Assembly: GCA_902478875.1 (NCBI GenBank)
Contig: CABSMZ010000004.1
Span: 1-30,572, forward strand
DNA: 30,572 nucleotides
Direction of reading: 5' to 3'
Source of the DNA: an uncultured Collinsella sp.
GTDB lineage: Bacteria; Actinomycetota; Coriobacteriia; Coriobacteriales; Coriobacteriaceae
Shown: positions 1 to 7,380 of the stretch, piece after piece
Layout of the letters: every line of letters starts with the position of its first letter
How positions within the stretch are numbered: position 1 is the stretch's first letter
Made by a program: the position numbers and the translations under genes
The notes under the pieces: generated by a model
Seen by the model: the letters and a program-made list of their open reading frames with translations, nothing else
Databases searched by the model: none
What the model was told of the DNA's origin: nothing

Positions 1-48
1 ACGGGGCATGGCGAGCATGTCCGGCGTCGGGTCTGATAAGATTTCCAT
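1..48 (-). CDS. Start of an unidentified gene cut by the left edge
   Basis: Only the first 16 codons are present, reading MEILSDPTPDMLAMPR on the minus strand from an ATG at 48-46 and running off the window. A GGAAAGGA purine run at 60-67 lies upstream as a possible ribosome binding site, but the spacing is long (about 11 bases). The fragment is too short to assign a family. The upstream leader can fold into a hairpin that holds the purine run in a bulge (see findings). Confidence 0.5.
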   Translation of the reverse strand, partial: MEILSDPTPDMLAMPR

Positions 49-149
49 AGCGGTCTTCGTCCTTTCCTAGAACCTGTTGTTGTGGTGATTTCAGATTCTA
101 GGACGAAGGCCGTTCTTCGTTAAACGGGCGCTAGGGCGTCACCCTTACA

Positions 150-230
150 CCAACATTTTCGACGCGATCCTGGCAAACGCTCACGCGTTTACTCAGCTCC
201 GCGCCCCGACGGGTTCGAACCCATGAAAGG
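150..230 (+). repeat. Degenerate copy of the tRNA-associated repeat behind tRNA-Lys
   Basis: This stretch holds a hairpin AAACGC-TCAC-GCGTTT (175-190) followed by a T-arm-like sequence GACGGGTTCGAACCC (208-222). The order and spacing match the right half of the two ~142-bp repeats near tRNA-Gly (8831-9164). As there, it sits directly behind the tRNA terminator and its T-arm faces the opposite way to the tRNA. The left half is not recognisable, so the left boundary is approximate. It lacks D-arm and anticodon arm, so it is not a tRNA gene. Confidence 0.45.
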
Positions 231-235
231 GCGAC

Positions 236-266
236 AAAAAAGACGGCCAACCGAAGTTGACCGTCT
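236..266 (-). terminator. Rho-independent terminator of tRNA-Lys
   Basis: An 11-bp stem with one mismatch (241-251 with 256-266) and a 4-base loop is followed on the minus strand by six T (complement of 236-241). It lies about 15 bases after the tRNA-Lys 3' end. Confidence 0.85.
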
Positions 267-280
267 CAACAATCTTTGGG

Positions 281-353
281 TGGGCCGTCAGGGGTTCGAA
301 CCCTGGACCTTGGGATTAAAAGTCCCCTGCTCTGCCAGCTGAGCTAACGGCCC
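281..353 (-). tRNA. tRNA-Lys (anticodon TTT)
   Basis: Read on the minus strand, the 73-nt sequence begins GGGCCGT and ends ACGGCCCA, which pair as a 7-bp acceptor stem with discriminator A. The D-arm contains AGCTCAGCTGG. The anticodon loop CTTTTAA gives anticodon TTT, which reads AAA/AAG lysine codons. The T-arm is GGGTTCGAACCC. No CCA is encoded; the bases after the discriminator are CCC. A promoter lies just upstream and a terminator just downstream, so it looks like a stand-alone transcription unit. Confidence 0.96.
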
Positions 354-362
354 GCGGGTGGC

Positions 363-391
363 ATTGTACCACGGTCTGGGACTATTCCCAA
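363..391 (-). promoter_or_regulatory. Promoter of tRNA-Lys
   Basis: On the minus strand TTGGGA (391-386), a 17-base spacer and TACAAT (368-363) stand about 10 bases before the tRNA 5' end. The -35 element overlaps the last codons of the upstream aminopeptidase gene. Confidence 0.6.
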
Positions 392-1662
392 CTCCATTGG
401 CCGTTCTGGAAAATCACAACTTCACGTCCATCAGGCGTAATGCCCGTAATATCGATGTCGTCCGTGCCGATCATAAAATCGACGTGCGTGCTCGAGACGT
501 TAACACCATGCTCCAGGAGCTCCTCCTTGGACATGTCATACCCACCCTCGATGCATTCGGGGAAACCGACACCTAGCGCGAGATGGCAGCTAGCGTTCTC
601 GTCATAGAGCGTATCGTAGAACAGAACACCACTTTCGCGGATCGGCGTGTTCTTGGAAATGAGCGCGACCTCCCCCAGGTGAGCAGCGCCCTCGTCAGTA
701 TCGATGATACTTGCGAGCGTTGCCTTGCCCACGCGGGCGTCGTAGTCCACCACGCGGCCGCCCTCGAACTTAATCCAAAAATCGTCGACTTTATTGCCGT
801 GGTGGATGAGCGGCATGGCCGAGTACACGATACCGTCGGCGCGCATGCGATCGGGCGAGGTGAAGACTTCCTCGGTGGGAATGTTGGGGAAGAAGGGGTG
901 TCCATCGGGCGTCTTGCCCTTGCCGCCGGCCCACTCGTGACCCTTCGTCATGCCAATCGTTAGATCGGTTCCATTTGCCGCGGTGTAATGCAGATAGTCG
1001 AAACGATTGTCGTTCAGGAAACGCAGGTTCTTTTCGAATGCGGCGTCATGAAGTTCCCAGTCGCTCTCCGGGTCCTGGCCATCGGCGCGCGCGGTGTGCA
1101 GAATCGCATTCCACAGCTTATAGATTGCAACCTCATCAGTGTCTCCCGGAAACACCTCGTGCGCCCAAGCCACGACCGGAGCGCCGGCGATGCACCACGG
1201 ATTGATGTTGTAATCCAGTCCACGGCGGAAAACTTTGCACTGCGTATTCCTCGCCTTGGATGCCGCGGCCGGCTTGGCTGGATCGATGCCCTTGAGGGCT
1301 GCAGGATCCGCACCCTCGATAAAGACAAAGCAGGCACCATCCTGGGCCAAGGAATCCAGCTGCATGCGCTTCCACTCGGGCGTCTGCTCAAAATAGCTTT
1401 TCTCGACATGCTCGTACGTGAGCCTCGTCACGGCATCATCGGCCCAGATGACCGTCACGTGGCCGGCGCCGGCAGCATAGGCCTCCGCGACCACCACGCG
1501 CGCAAACGGCGCGCACTCGACCGGAGACTGAACGACGACCTCCTGGCCGGGCTTGACGTTTACGCCCTTGCGGACGACCAGGCGCGCGTAGTTTTTAATC
1601 TTGGGCTCCAGGGCCTTCATACCCTCCAGAGCCTCTTCGACCGTCAGGGCAGCTCGAATCAT
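382..1662 (-). CDS. M29-family metallo-aminopeptidase
   Basis: This is a 426-residue cytoplasmic aminopeptidase of the AmpS/AmpT/PepS (M29) family, which removes N-terminal residues from peptides with a two-metal centre. The family's ligands are in place at the right spacing: a Glu in the PTEEVFTSP motif (about residue 265), Glu 331 in GEVALI, His 360 in the ENASCHLALG stretch, and His 393/Asp 395 in THVDFMIG. Full length for the family. The ATG at 1662 is chosen because a GGAG lies 6 bases before it; the upstream ATG at 1674 (four codons longer) has no binding site. It ends 28 bases before tRNA-Lys and overlaps that tRNA's promoter. It appears to be transcribed alone, downstream of a terminator at 1691-1722. 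Substrate preference cannot be read from the sequence. Confidence 0.93.
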   Translation of the reverse strand: MIRAALTVEEALEGMKALEPKIKNYARLVVRKGVNVKPGQEVVVQSPVECAPFARVVVAEAYAAGAGHVTVIWADDAVTRLTYEHVEKSYFEQTPEWKRMQLDSLAQDGACFVFIEGADPAALKGIDPAKPAAASKARNTQCKVFRRGLDYNINPWCIAGAPVVAWAHEVFPGDTDEVAIYKLWNAILHTARADGQDPESDWELHDAAFEKNLRFLNDNRFDYLHYTAANGTDLTIGMTKGHEWAGGKGKTPDGHPFFPNIPTEEVFTSPDRMRADGIVYSAMPLIHHGNKVDDFWIKFEGGRVVDYDARVGKATLASIIDTDEGAAHLGEVALISKNTPIRESGVLFYDTLYDENASCHLALGVGFPECIEGGYDMSKEELLEHGVNVSSTHVDFMIGTDDIDITGITPDGREVVIFQNGQWSWE

Positions 1663-1690
1663 GTGCCACTCCATCTATCTATAGAACAGT

Positions 1691-1722
1691 AAAAAGGCGC
1701 GCCGCAAAAACGACGCGCCTTA
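1691..1722 (-). terminator. Terminator of the purC unit
   Basis: A stem of AGGCGCG/CGCGCCT with two more pairs inside surrounds an A/T loop. On the minus strand it is followed by five T (complement of 1691-1695). It lies about 30 bases after the stop of the gene at 1752-2327. Confidence 0.8.
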
Positions 1723-1751
1723 TATCTTAGCGATAAGTATGTATGCAAACG

Positions 1752-2327
1752 CTACTTCTTCTTGGAGTCCTTCTTGTCCTCCTCGGCAGCCGAGCGCTCG
1801 ATAAGAGCGTTGAGCTTATTGTCGGACATGCCCTCGGCCTGCGTACGATACATATTACGCAGGGGACGGATGCGCACGAAGTCGTAAATGAAGTCGCCCA
1901 GAATGACGACATAGGACAAAACAATGCCGACCATCTGGACAGGGCTGGACACCATGCCAGCGGGAGCGAAGTACAGCGAGGCCCAAATTGCCACGACGAG
2001 CACCATGCCAATGGCGAGCACAATCCACCAGATGCGACGGCGCTTGGTGTAGTCCTCGTCCTGCTTGAGGAGGATATTCGACACCGTATAGATGCGGTCC
2101 TCCTTGGCGCGCTGCTTAGCCTTGCGGGCGCGCTTCTCCTCTTTAGAGAGGCCCTCGAGGCTCTCGCCCTTCTCGAGCTCTTTGCGGCGTGCCTTAGACG
2201 AAGCCGGCACGACGCGAACAGAGCTTGCTGCCTGACGAGCGGGCTTAGCAGATGCGGCAGACTTGCGCGCAACCCCGGTAACTTCGTGGGATTGCGTGCG
2301 CTTGTTCGTGGCGCTACGGGTACTCAC
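1752..2327 (-). CDS. Uncharacterised two-helix membrane protein after purC
   Basis: The product is a 191-residue protein I do not recognise. Residues 1-95 are basic, alanine/lysine-rich and probably disordered or helical (SKEEKRARKAKQRAKED). Two membrane segments follow, at about 99-122 (IWWIVLAIGMVLVVAIWASL) and 129-150. The C-terminus is charged and ends in DKKDSKKK. The start is GTG at 2327, directly after the purC stop (TAAGTG), with AAGGAG 9 bases upstream inside purC, so it is probably translated together with purC. The strong terminator at 1691-1722 closes the unit. Linkage to purC does not establish a purine role. Confidence 0.8.
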   Translation of the reverse strand: MSTRSATNKRTQSHEVTGVARKSAASAKPARQAASSVRVVPASSKARRKELEKGESLEGLSKEEKRARKAKQRAKEDRIYTVSNILLKQDEDYTKRRRIWWIVLAIGMVLVVAIWASLYFAPAGMVSSPVQMVGIVLSYVVILGDFIYDFVRIRPLRNMYRTQAEGMSDNKLNALIERSAAEEDKKDSKKK

Positions 2328-3215
2328 TTATGCGTTCTCCTTCATGCTTGTGAACTGGGAGCCCGTGATGATCTGGAAGGCCTCGCGATAGCGCTCGGAC
2401 GTGCCATCGATGACCTCGGCGGGCAGGTGCGGGGTCTCCCCCGTCATATCCCAGTTGGCCTTGAGCCAATTGCGGACGAATTGCTTGTCGTAGCTAGGCT
2501 GGATCTTGCCCTCCTCGTAGCTGGCAGCAGGCCAGAAACGGCTGGAGTCGGGCGTGAGGCACTCGTCGATCAGCGTGACCTTGCCATCGATGACACCAAA
2601 CTCGAACTTGGTGTCGGCAATGATGATGCCACGGGTCGCGGCGTACTCGGCGGCAGCCTTGTAGATCTTGAGGGAAAGGTCGCGAATCTGCGTGGCGATG
2701 TCCTCGCCCACGATCTCGCAGCAACGCTCGAACGAGATGTTCTCGTCGTGGTCACCGATCTCGGCCTTCGTGGACGGCGTGAACAGCGGCTCAGGAAGCT
2801 TGGAAGCCTCGGTCAGGCCCTCAGGCAGCTGGATGCCGCAGACGGTGCCGTTCTCGTCGTAGGTCTTCTTGCCCGAACCGGTCAGATAGCCGCGGACGAT
2901 GCACTCGATAGGAATCGTCTGGGCTTTCTTAACCAGCATGGCGCGGCCAGCGAGGTAGTCACGATACTCAGCAAACTCCTCGGGGAAATCCGCCGGGTCG
3001 ATGGAAACGAGATGGTTGGGGACGATGTCGGCAAACTTATCGAACCAGAATGCCGAGATGCGATTGAGTACCTCTCCCTTAAACGGAATCTCGTCGGGAA
3101 GAATGAAGTCGAACGCAGAAATGCGGTCGGTGGCGACCATCAGCAGGTTTTCACCGGCATCGTAAATATCACGAACCTTGCCACGGGAATCCGGACGACG
3201 CTCCATCGTTGTCAC
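2328..3215 (-). CDS. purC: SAICAR synthase (PurC)
   Basis: Phosphoribosylaminoimidazole-succinocarboxamide synthase joins CAIR and aspartate using ATP in de novo purine synthesis. The N-terminus carries the family's nucleotide-binding motif GKVRDIYD, then ATDRISAFD and later LIDECLTPDSSRFW. The length of 295 residues is typical of the longer PurC form. Start choice: AAGGAG at 3224-3229 overlaps the first GTG (3224) but stands 8 bases before the GTG at 3215, so 3215 is preferred; ATG 3206 is a fallback. It is transcribed ahead of the membrane protein at 1752-2327. The second purine gene in the window, purB, lies 4 kb upstream in a separate unit. Confidence 0.95.
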   Translation of the reverse strand: MTTMERRPDSRGKVRDIYDAGENLLMVATDRISAFDFILPDEIPFKGEVLNRISAFWFDKFADIVPNHLVSIDPADFPEEFAEYRDYLAGRAMLVKKAQTIPIECIVRGYLTGSGKKTYDENGTVCGIQLPEGLTEASKLPEPLFTPSTKAEIGDHDENISFERCCEIVGEDIATQIRDLSLKIYKAAAEYAATRGIIIADTKFEFGVIDGKVTLIDECLTPDSSRFWPAASYEEGKIQPSYDKQFVRNWLKANWDMTGETPHLPAEVIDGTSERYREAFQIITGSQFTSMKENA

Positions 3216-3246
3216 GTGAGTCACTCCTTACCTAAATACGACAGAA

Positions 3247-3266
3247 ATGCGGGTTCTTTCCCGCAT
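3247..3266 (-). terminator. Hairpin between the sensor kinase and purC
   Basis: A perfect 7-bp stem ATGCGGG/CCCGCAT with a 6-base loop follows the kinase gene and precedes purC. The downstream T tract on the minus strand is interrupted, so termination is plausible but not certain. Confidence 0.4.
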
Positions 3267-3324
3267 GTTTTCGCAAACTCGGAGCGGCAGGGACGCGGCC
3301 CCTCCTTCACCGAATAGCGAAAAG

Positions 3325-4890
3325 CTAGTGCTCCATTGTAGTAGATGCCGCGTCTGCCGTGTGCTCGCGGGGCAGATGAATTGTAAAAGTCGTACCCTTT
3401 CCAAGCTCCGACTCCACGGATATGTAGCCATGGTGACGCTCGACGATCTGCTTGGTCACGGCGAGGCCAACGCCCAGGCCGCCAGCTTCGCGGGCGCGGC
3501 TGGCATCGGCGCGCCAAAACCGCCCGAAGATGCGCGACAGATCGTCCTTGGCAATACCGATGCCGGTATCAGAAACGGCAATGCTGACGTGCTTGCGGTC
3601 ACTGAGCACCGACACCACGACCCAACCGCCCTCGGGGGTGTAGCGCATGGCGTTGCTCATGAGGTTGACAACACATTGCGTGATCATGTCGGGATCGGCC
3701 TCGACGACATCGTCGTGACCCTGGGTCTCGTCCGCAAAACGCAGGCGCAGATCGCGGTCGACAAACAGGCGCTCCTGGGCATTGACGATGGAACGCACGA
3801 AAGGAACCATGTCCACCGGCTCAAGGTTGAGCGGAGCCGTGCTGTTTTCCATGCGCGACAGGTCGAGCATCTGCTGCACCAGACGAGCCAGGCGGCGCGT
3901 CTCGGAAGCAACGGTCTCCAAATGCTCGTCGTCGGTGGGATACACGCCATCCTGCATGGCCTCGACCGTTGCGAGCATGGCCATAAGCGGCGTGCGAAGC
4001 TCATGTGCAACGTCTGAGGTCAGGCGCTTCTCGTGTTTCATATCCTTCTCGAGCGAAGTGGCCATCTCATCGAAGGTCTCACCCAGCTGATCGATCTCGT
4101 CATCACCGCGCAGTCCCGTGCGAGCCGACAGGTCGCCGTCACGGATTTGCTTTGCGGTACTGGTGATGCGATGAATCGGCTTGGTGAGCATGCGCGACAC
4201 GAGCGATCCGATAACGACCGAAATGCAGATTGCAACAACCGCGGCGAGGGCCATGGCGTTAAAGGTCTTCTCCCTAAACGCAGAGTCCGCCTTGGTGAGC
4301 AGAGCGTCGGAGCCGATGGCCCACAGCTTTACCTGTCCGACATGCTCGCCGGAAGACGTTACAATCTCGACGTTAGCAACGCTATCGGAGTCGGTTGGAG
4401 CAGACGAGACCGGGCTATGCGATGCCCTCTTGCCGCTCGTGTCGTCGGTCGTAGCCTGGTTTTCGCGTACATCGGCGGTGGCGCTTGCCGAGGGCCAGGA
4501 ATCGTCATAAACGATCACGCCCTTTTTATTGACGACCTGCATGCCCAGATCGTCGGAAACCAAACTCGACGTTGCGACCGTGCGCAGTTCTCCCGCGGTC
4601 CAAGAGCCGTTTTCCTCATATGAGGTCGCCAACTTCTCGGCAGCGGAATTTGCGATTTCGACGATATTGGAGCGTGTGTAATCCGAAAAGACCGTGCCCC
4701 ACACAACAGAGACAACGCCCACCAGCACCAATACCGTCATGAGCGATGTCAGAGCAAAAGCAAGTGCCATGCGCGAGGGATAGCTCATCGTTGGCCGTGA
4801 ATCGGAACGAGGCGTGTTCCAACTAGCCTTGGAACCCGCCTCGCTCTCCTGCTTGTGCTTTTGTCCGATTTCAAAGCGCGCAGGTGTCAT
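3325..4890 (-). CDS. Membrane sensor histidine kinase of an OmpR-type pair
   Basis: This 521-residue protein senses a signal outside the membrane and phosphorylates the response regulator encoded just upstream. Order of parts: cytoplasmic N-terminus 1-40; membrane helix 41-68; extracytoplasmic sensor region 69-211, with a Ser/Thr/Asp-rich stretch around 135-170; membrane helix 212-232; HAMP about 233-285; HisKA with the phospho-accepting His 296 in SDVAHELRTPL; HATPase with N box (VVNLMSNAMRYTP, 408-419), G1 DTGIGIA (441-447) and G2 GGLGVGLAV (470-478). All catalytic boxes are intact. The ATG at 4890 lies 11 bases after the regulator's stop, with a weak AGGGA binding site, so the two are one operon. 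The signal is unknown; the sensor region matches no domain I can name. Confidence 0.92.
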   Translation of the reverse strand: MTPARFEIGQKHKQESEAGSKASWNTPRSDSRPTMSYPSRMALAFALTSLMTVLVLVGVVSVVWGTVFSDYTRSNIVEIANSAAEKLATSYEENGSWTAGELRTVATSSLVSDDLGMQVVNKKGVIVYDDSWPSASATADVRENQATTDDTSGKRASHSPVSSAPTDSDSVANVEIVTSSGEHVGQVKLWAIGSDALLTKADSAFREKTFNAMALAAVVAICISVVIGSLVSRMLTKPIHRITSTAKQIRDGDLSARTGLRGDDEIDQLGETFDEMATSLEKDMKHEKRLTSDVAHELRTPLMAMLATVEAMQDGVYPTDDEHLETVASETRRLARLVQQMLDLSRMENSTAPLNLEPVDMVPFVRSIVNAQERLFVDRDLRLRFADETQGHDDVVEADPDMITQCVVNLMSNAMRYTPEGGWVVVSVLSDRKHVSIAVSDTGIGIAKDDLSRIFGRFWRADASRAREAGGLGVGLAVTKQIVERHHGYISVESELGKGTTFTIHLPREHTADAASTTMEH

Positions 4891-4901
4891 ATGTGATTTC
4901 C

Positions 4902-5624
4902 CTATTTCTCGTCCGACTTATCGGTCTTGGCCGGAGCCTCGAAGCGATAGCCGACACCATGGACGGTGTAGAGCCACTTGGGCTTCTTGGGATCATCGCC
5001 CAGCTTGGCGCGAAGATTCTTCACGTGGCTATCGATGGTGCGCTCATAGCCCTCAAAGTCATACCCGAGCACTTTCTCGACCAGCTCCATGCGGTTATAC
5101 ACACGGCCGGGATGGCGGGCAAGCGTGGTGAGCAGCTTGAACTCGGAAGCCGTCAGATCGACTTCCTTGCCCTCGACCAAGATCTTGTGGCCCGAGATAT
5201 CGATGACCAGATCGCCGAAGTCGAGTACCTCGACGGCGGGCTCGTCGGCCTGATGGGCACGGCGGAACAGAGCGCGAACGCGAGCGACGAGCTCGCGCGG
5301 CGAGAACGGCTTAATCAGATAGTCGTCGGCGCCGAGCTCAAGACCGATAATACGGTCCTCGATCTCGCCCTTAGCCGTCAGCATGATGATGGGGACATCC
5401 GAGGTATCGCGAATGGTGCGGCAAACGCGCTCGCCGGGGATCTTGGGGAGCATAAGGTCGAGCACGACCAGGTCGAACTGATGCTTCTCGAACTCCTCGA
5501 TCGCGGACTGGCCGTCGCCGACGCCCACAACCCAGTAGCCTTCGCGCTCGAGATAGGCAGCGACGGCGTCACGGATTGCCTTCTCATCCTCGACCAGCAG
5601 AATCTTTTTTGCATCTGAAGCCAT
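4902..5624 (-). CDS. OmpR/PhoB-family response regulator
   Basis: This 240-residue transcription factor has a receiver domain (about 6-118) and a winged-helix DNA-binding domain (about 137-232). The receiver has the acidic pocket VEDE (Asp 13), phospho-acceptor Asp 56 in VLDLMLP, Thr 83 in MLTAKG and Lys 105 in LIKPFSP. The C-terminal part holds LTASEFKLL and the recognition-helix region YERTIDSHVKNLRAKLG, ending in VHGVGYRFE. Start: ATG 5624 with GGGGGG 7 bases upstream is preferred over the in-frame TTG at 5645, which overlaps that site. It is the first gene of the two-component operon. Confidence 0.94.
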   Translation of the reverse strand: MASDAKKILLVEDEKAIRDAVAAYLEREGYWVVGVGDGQSAIEEFEKHQFDLVVLDLMLPKIPGERVCRTIRDTSDVPIIMLTAKGEIEDRIIGLELGADDYLIKPFSPRELVARVRALFRRAHQADEPAVEVLDFGDLVIDISGHKILVEGKEVDLTASEFKLLTTLARHPGRVYNRMELVEKVLGYDFEGYERTIDSHVKNLRAKLGDDPKKPKWLYTVHGVGYRFEAPAKTDKSDEK

Positions 5625-5679
5625 AACACGGCCCCCCTGTCTCAATTAGCTAAGAACAAGCCCATTTTAACGCACCTGA

Positions 5680-5718
5680 GCCCGCCAGATGCCGCTATGA
5701 CGCGGCAGCTCGGCGGGC
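5680..5718. other. Strong nested hairpin upstream of the regulator gene
   Basis: GCCCGCC (5680-5686) pairs with GGCGGGC (5712-5718), and inside it TGCCGC (5690-5695) pairs with GCGGCA (5702-5707). No T tract follows on either strand. It lies between the Tat-lipoprotein stop (5778) and the response-regulator start (5624), so it may be an atypical terminator or a leader structure. Confidence 0.5.
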
Positions 5719-5777
5719 GGTACTCACAATTACAACGCGTTTATTCCCCTGTTGGCGCCTTTTTAACCCCTCCAAGC

Positions 5778-6989
5778 TTAAAGAGAGAATAGGCGTGCAG
5801 TGACCGTCTCTGGTATACCCTGGCTGTTGCGCACCGTGGCGTACGTAAGGAATGAGTCCGATTTTCCCGCCGTAGCTGGATAATCGCCATACTCCAAAGC
5901 GCGGTCGGGCGACAGCAGCGAGCCATAGGTCTTGGCAGAGGTGTCGATCAGGAAATGCGACGCCTGTACCTTAACAAGGTATTTATTCTTCTTGCCAGCC
6001 GCACATGCGAGCGGCTCGCGTGACAGGAAGAGGTACGGCCCTCCCTCATTACCGATATACGTGCCCATATTGCCCAGGCTGCCCACGCCACTATAGGCCG
6101 CCTCGATAGAAAACACGAAGGTATCGCCCATATATACGGCCTCGAAAGGCGAAACTGACGAAGGAAGGACCAACTGGGCACGCTTGGTGTTGTTGCCGTC
6201 GGTCAGATCGATTGCCGTTATGCCGTAGTAGACGCCCTCGTCGTTGCGGACACGCGGCGAGATGGTCAAAATGCCGTCGCTCGCGCGCGGGGCCGATGCA
6301 AAGCGACCCGTCGATTTCCAAATTGTCTCGGCCTTGGATTCATCAAGCGAGCGACGATAGCAAAACGAATCGCTACTCGTTTTATTGCCACCTGCCGAGG
6401 GCATTTTATACCAGATGACTGATGACCCGAACGCCGTAAACAGCGGCGGATCATAGTCCTTGCCGCCTCGATCGAGCTCAACCACGTCGCCAGAGAGCGA
6501 AGCGCCCGACAGATTTTGACCGTAGAGCTTCCACGATGAATTGGCAAAGTTCATCTCAACCCACGCGAATACGCTGTCGCCGGCACGGACATCGTAGAAT
6601 GCATATCCCGTGCCCTCGATAGGATCCTCGATTAATGTGGTAAGCGAGCCATCGCCCAGGTTGAGCACACCGAGTGTGTTGGCGTGCAGTGCCGATGCGG
6701 GCGCCATCATCGCCGCGGCGTAATCGCCGTCGCAGTAGTACAGCAGCGTACCCAGAGGCAGCGTCCATGACGCCGCCGGCTCAAGATCGATGTCGACTGC
6801 CTCGTACTCATCCGTAATCGAGATGATTTTGGAATCATCCTTGATAACCTGCGGCTCGCCGGCGGCATCATCGCTGGTGCCCGTTTTTTTCGAGCATCCG
6901 GCAAGCACCGTGGCAGCGCCCGCGGCAGCCCCACCGAGTACAAAGCCGCGACGCGATATTCCGTTCTTGATGTGATCGGCGATACCCAT
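5778..6989 (-). CDS. Tat-exported lipoprotein, probable beta-propeller, unknown function
   Basis: The 403-residue product begins with a twin-arginine signal (SRRGFVLGG, Arg 13-14) followed by an alanine-rich stretch and a lipobox LAGC with Cys 32, so it should be exported folded and anchored to the membrane as a lipoprotein. The mature part is rich in Gly, Ser, Tyr and aromatic strands with repeated short segments (SVFAWVEMNF, SSVIWYKMPS, TFVFSIEAAY), which suggests a beta-propeller or similar all-beta fold; this is an inference from pattern only. The ATG overlaps the stop of the upstream TSCPD gene by one base (TAATG), so translation is probably coupled. No catalytic motif is visible. Confidence 0.85.
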   Translation of the reverse strand: MGIADHIKNGISRRGFVLGGAAAGAATVLAGCSKKTGTSDDAAGEPQVIKDDSKIISITDEYEAVDIDLEPAASWTLPLGTLLYYCDGDYAAAMMAPASALHANTLGVLNLGDGSLTTLIEDPIEGTGYAFYDVRAGDSVFAWVEMNFANSSWKLYGQNLSGASLSGDVVELDRGGKDYDPPLFTAFGSSVIWYKMPSAGGNKTSSDSFCYRRSLDESKAETIWKSTGRFASAPRASDGILTISPRVRNDEGVYYGITAIDLTDGNNTKRAQLVLPSSVSPFEAVYMGDTFVFSIEAAYSGVGSLGNMGTYIGNEGGPYLFLSREPLACAAGKKNKYLVKVQASHFLIDTSAKTYGSLLSPDRALEYGDYPATAGKSDSFLTYATVRNSQGIPETVTARLFSL

Positions 6990-7252
6990 TAGGCGATCTC
7001 GGCGCGAGCGGCCTCGATAGCGCGTGTAAGCTGGTCGGCGCAGGAGGTCTTTTTCATACCGCAGGTATTACCGGCGAGAACCTCGATTACGCGATCGGCA
7101 GGAGCGCCCTCGACCAGCTTGGAGATAGCCTTGAGATTGCCGTCGCAGCCGCCGGTAAACTCAACGCCCACCACCTTGTTGCCGTCATCGGAAAGGTCAA
7201 GGTGAATATTGCGAGCACACACGCCCTGAGGCTTGTAATCAAACGAAATCAT
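6989..7252 (-). CDS. Small TSCPD-domain protein
   Basis: This 87-residue protein consists of a TSCPD domain, a small module also found at the C-terminus of B12-dependent ribonucleotide reductases and as stand-alone proteins. Four cysteines stand out: C12, C36 (TGGCDGN), C64 and C71 in GNTCGMKKTSCADQL, which could bind a metal. The ATG at 7252 is preceded by AGGGG at a normal distance. It overlaps the Tat-lipoprotein start by one base. Function of stand-alone members is not established. Confidence 0.87.
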   Translation of the reverse strand: MISFDYKPQGVCARNIHLDLSDDGNKVVGVEFTGGCDGNLKAISKLVEGAPADRVIEVLAGNTCGMKKTSCADQLTRAIEAARAEIA

Positions 7253-7316
7253 GCGATCCCCTCTCAGAATGTTATTCGAGACGACTATTATCCCCGTCTT
7301 TCCCTAAATGCAACGA

Positions 7317-7354
7317 GGCGCTTTGCCGGCAACACACATTACCAGCAAAGCGCC
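7317..7354 (-). terminator. Hairpin after purB, possible terminator
   Basis: A perfect 10-bp stem GGCGCTTTGC/GCAAAGCGCC with an 18-base loop lies 27 bases beyond the purB stop. The following minus-strand bases are only moderately T-rich, so intrinsic termination is probable rather than certain. Confidence 0.5.
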
Positions 7355-7380
7355 CTAAAAAGCTAACGTTATGCCCGAAC

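Noticed and set aside
1743..3317. A 524-codon plus-strand open frame
   Set aside because: It is antisense to purC and its downstream gene, both of which have clear family motifs and binding sites; no domain is visible in the antisense product.
3225..3324. Possible purine riboswitch before purC
   Set aside because: Only a simple 7-bp hairpin is present; no three-way junction or conserved purine-riboswitch core is seen.
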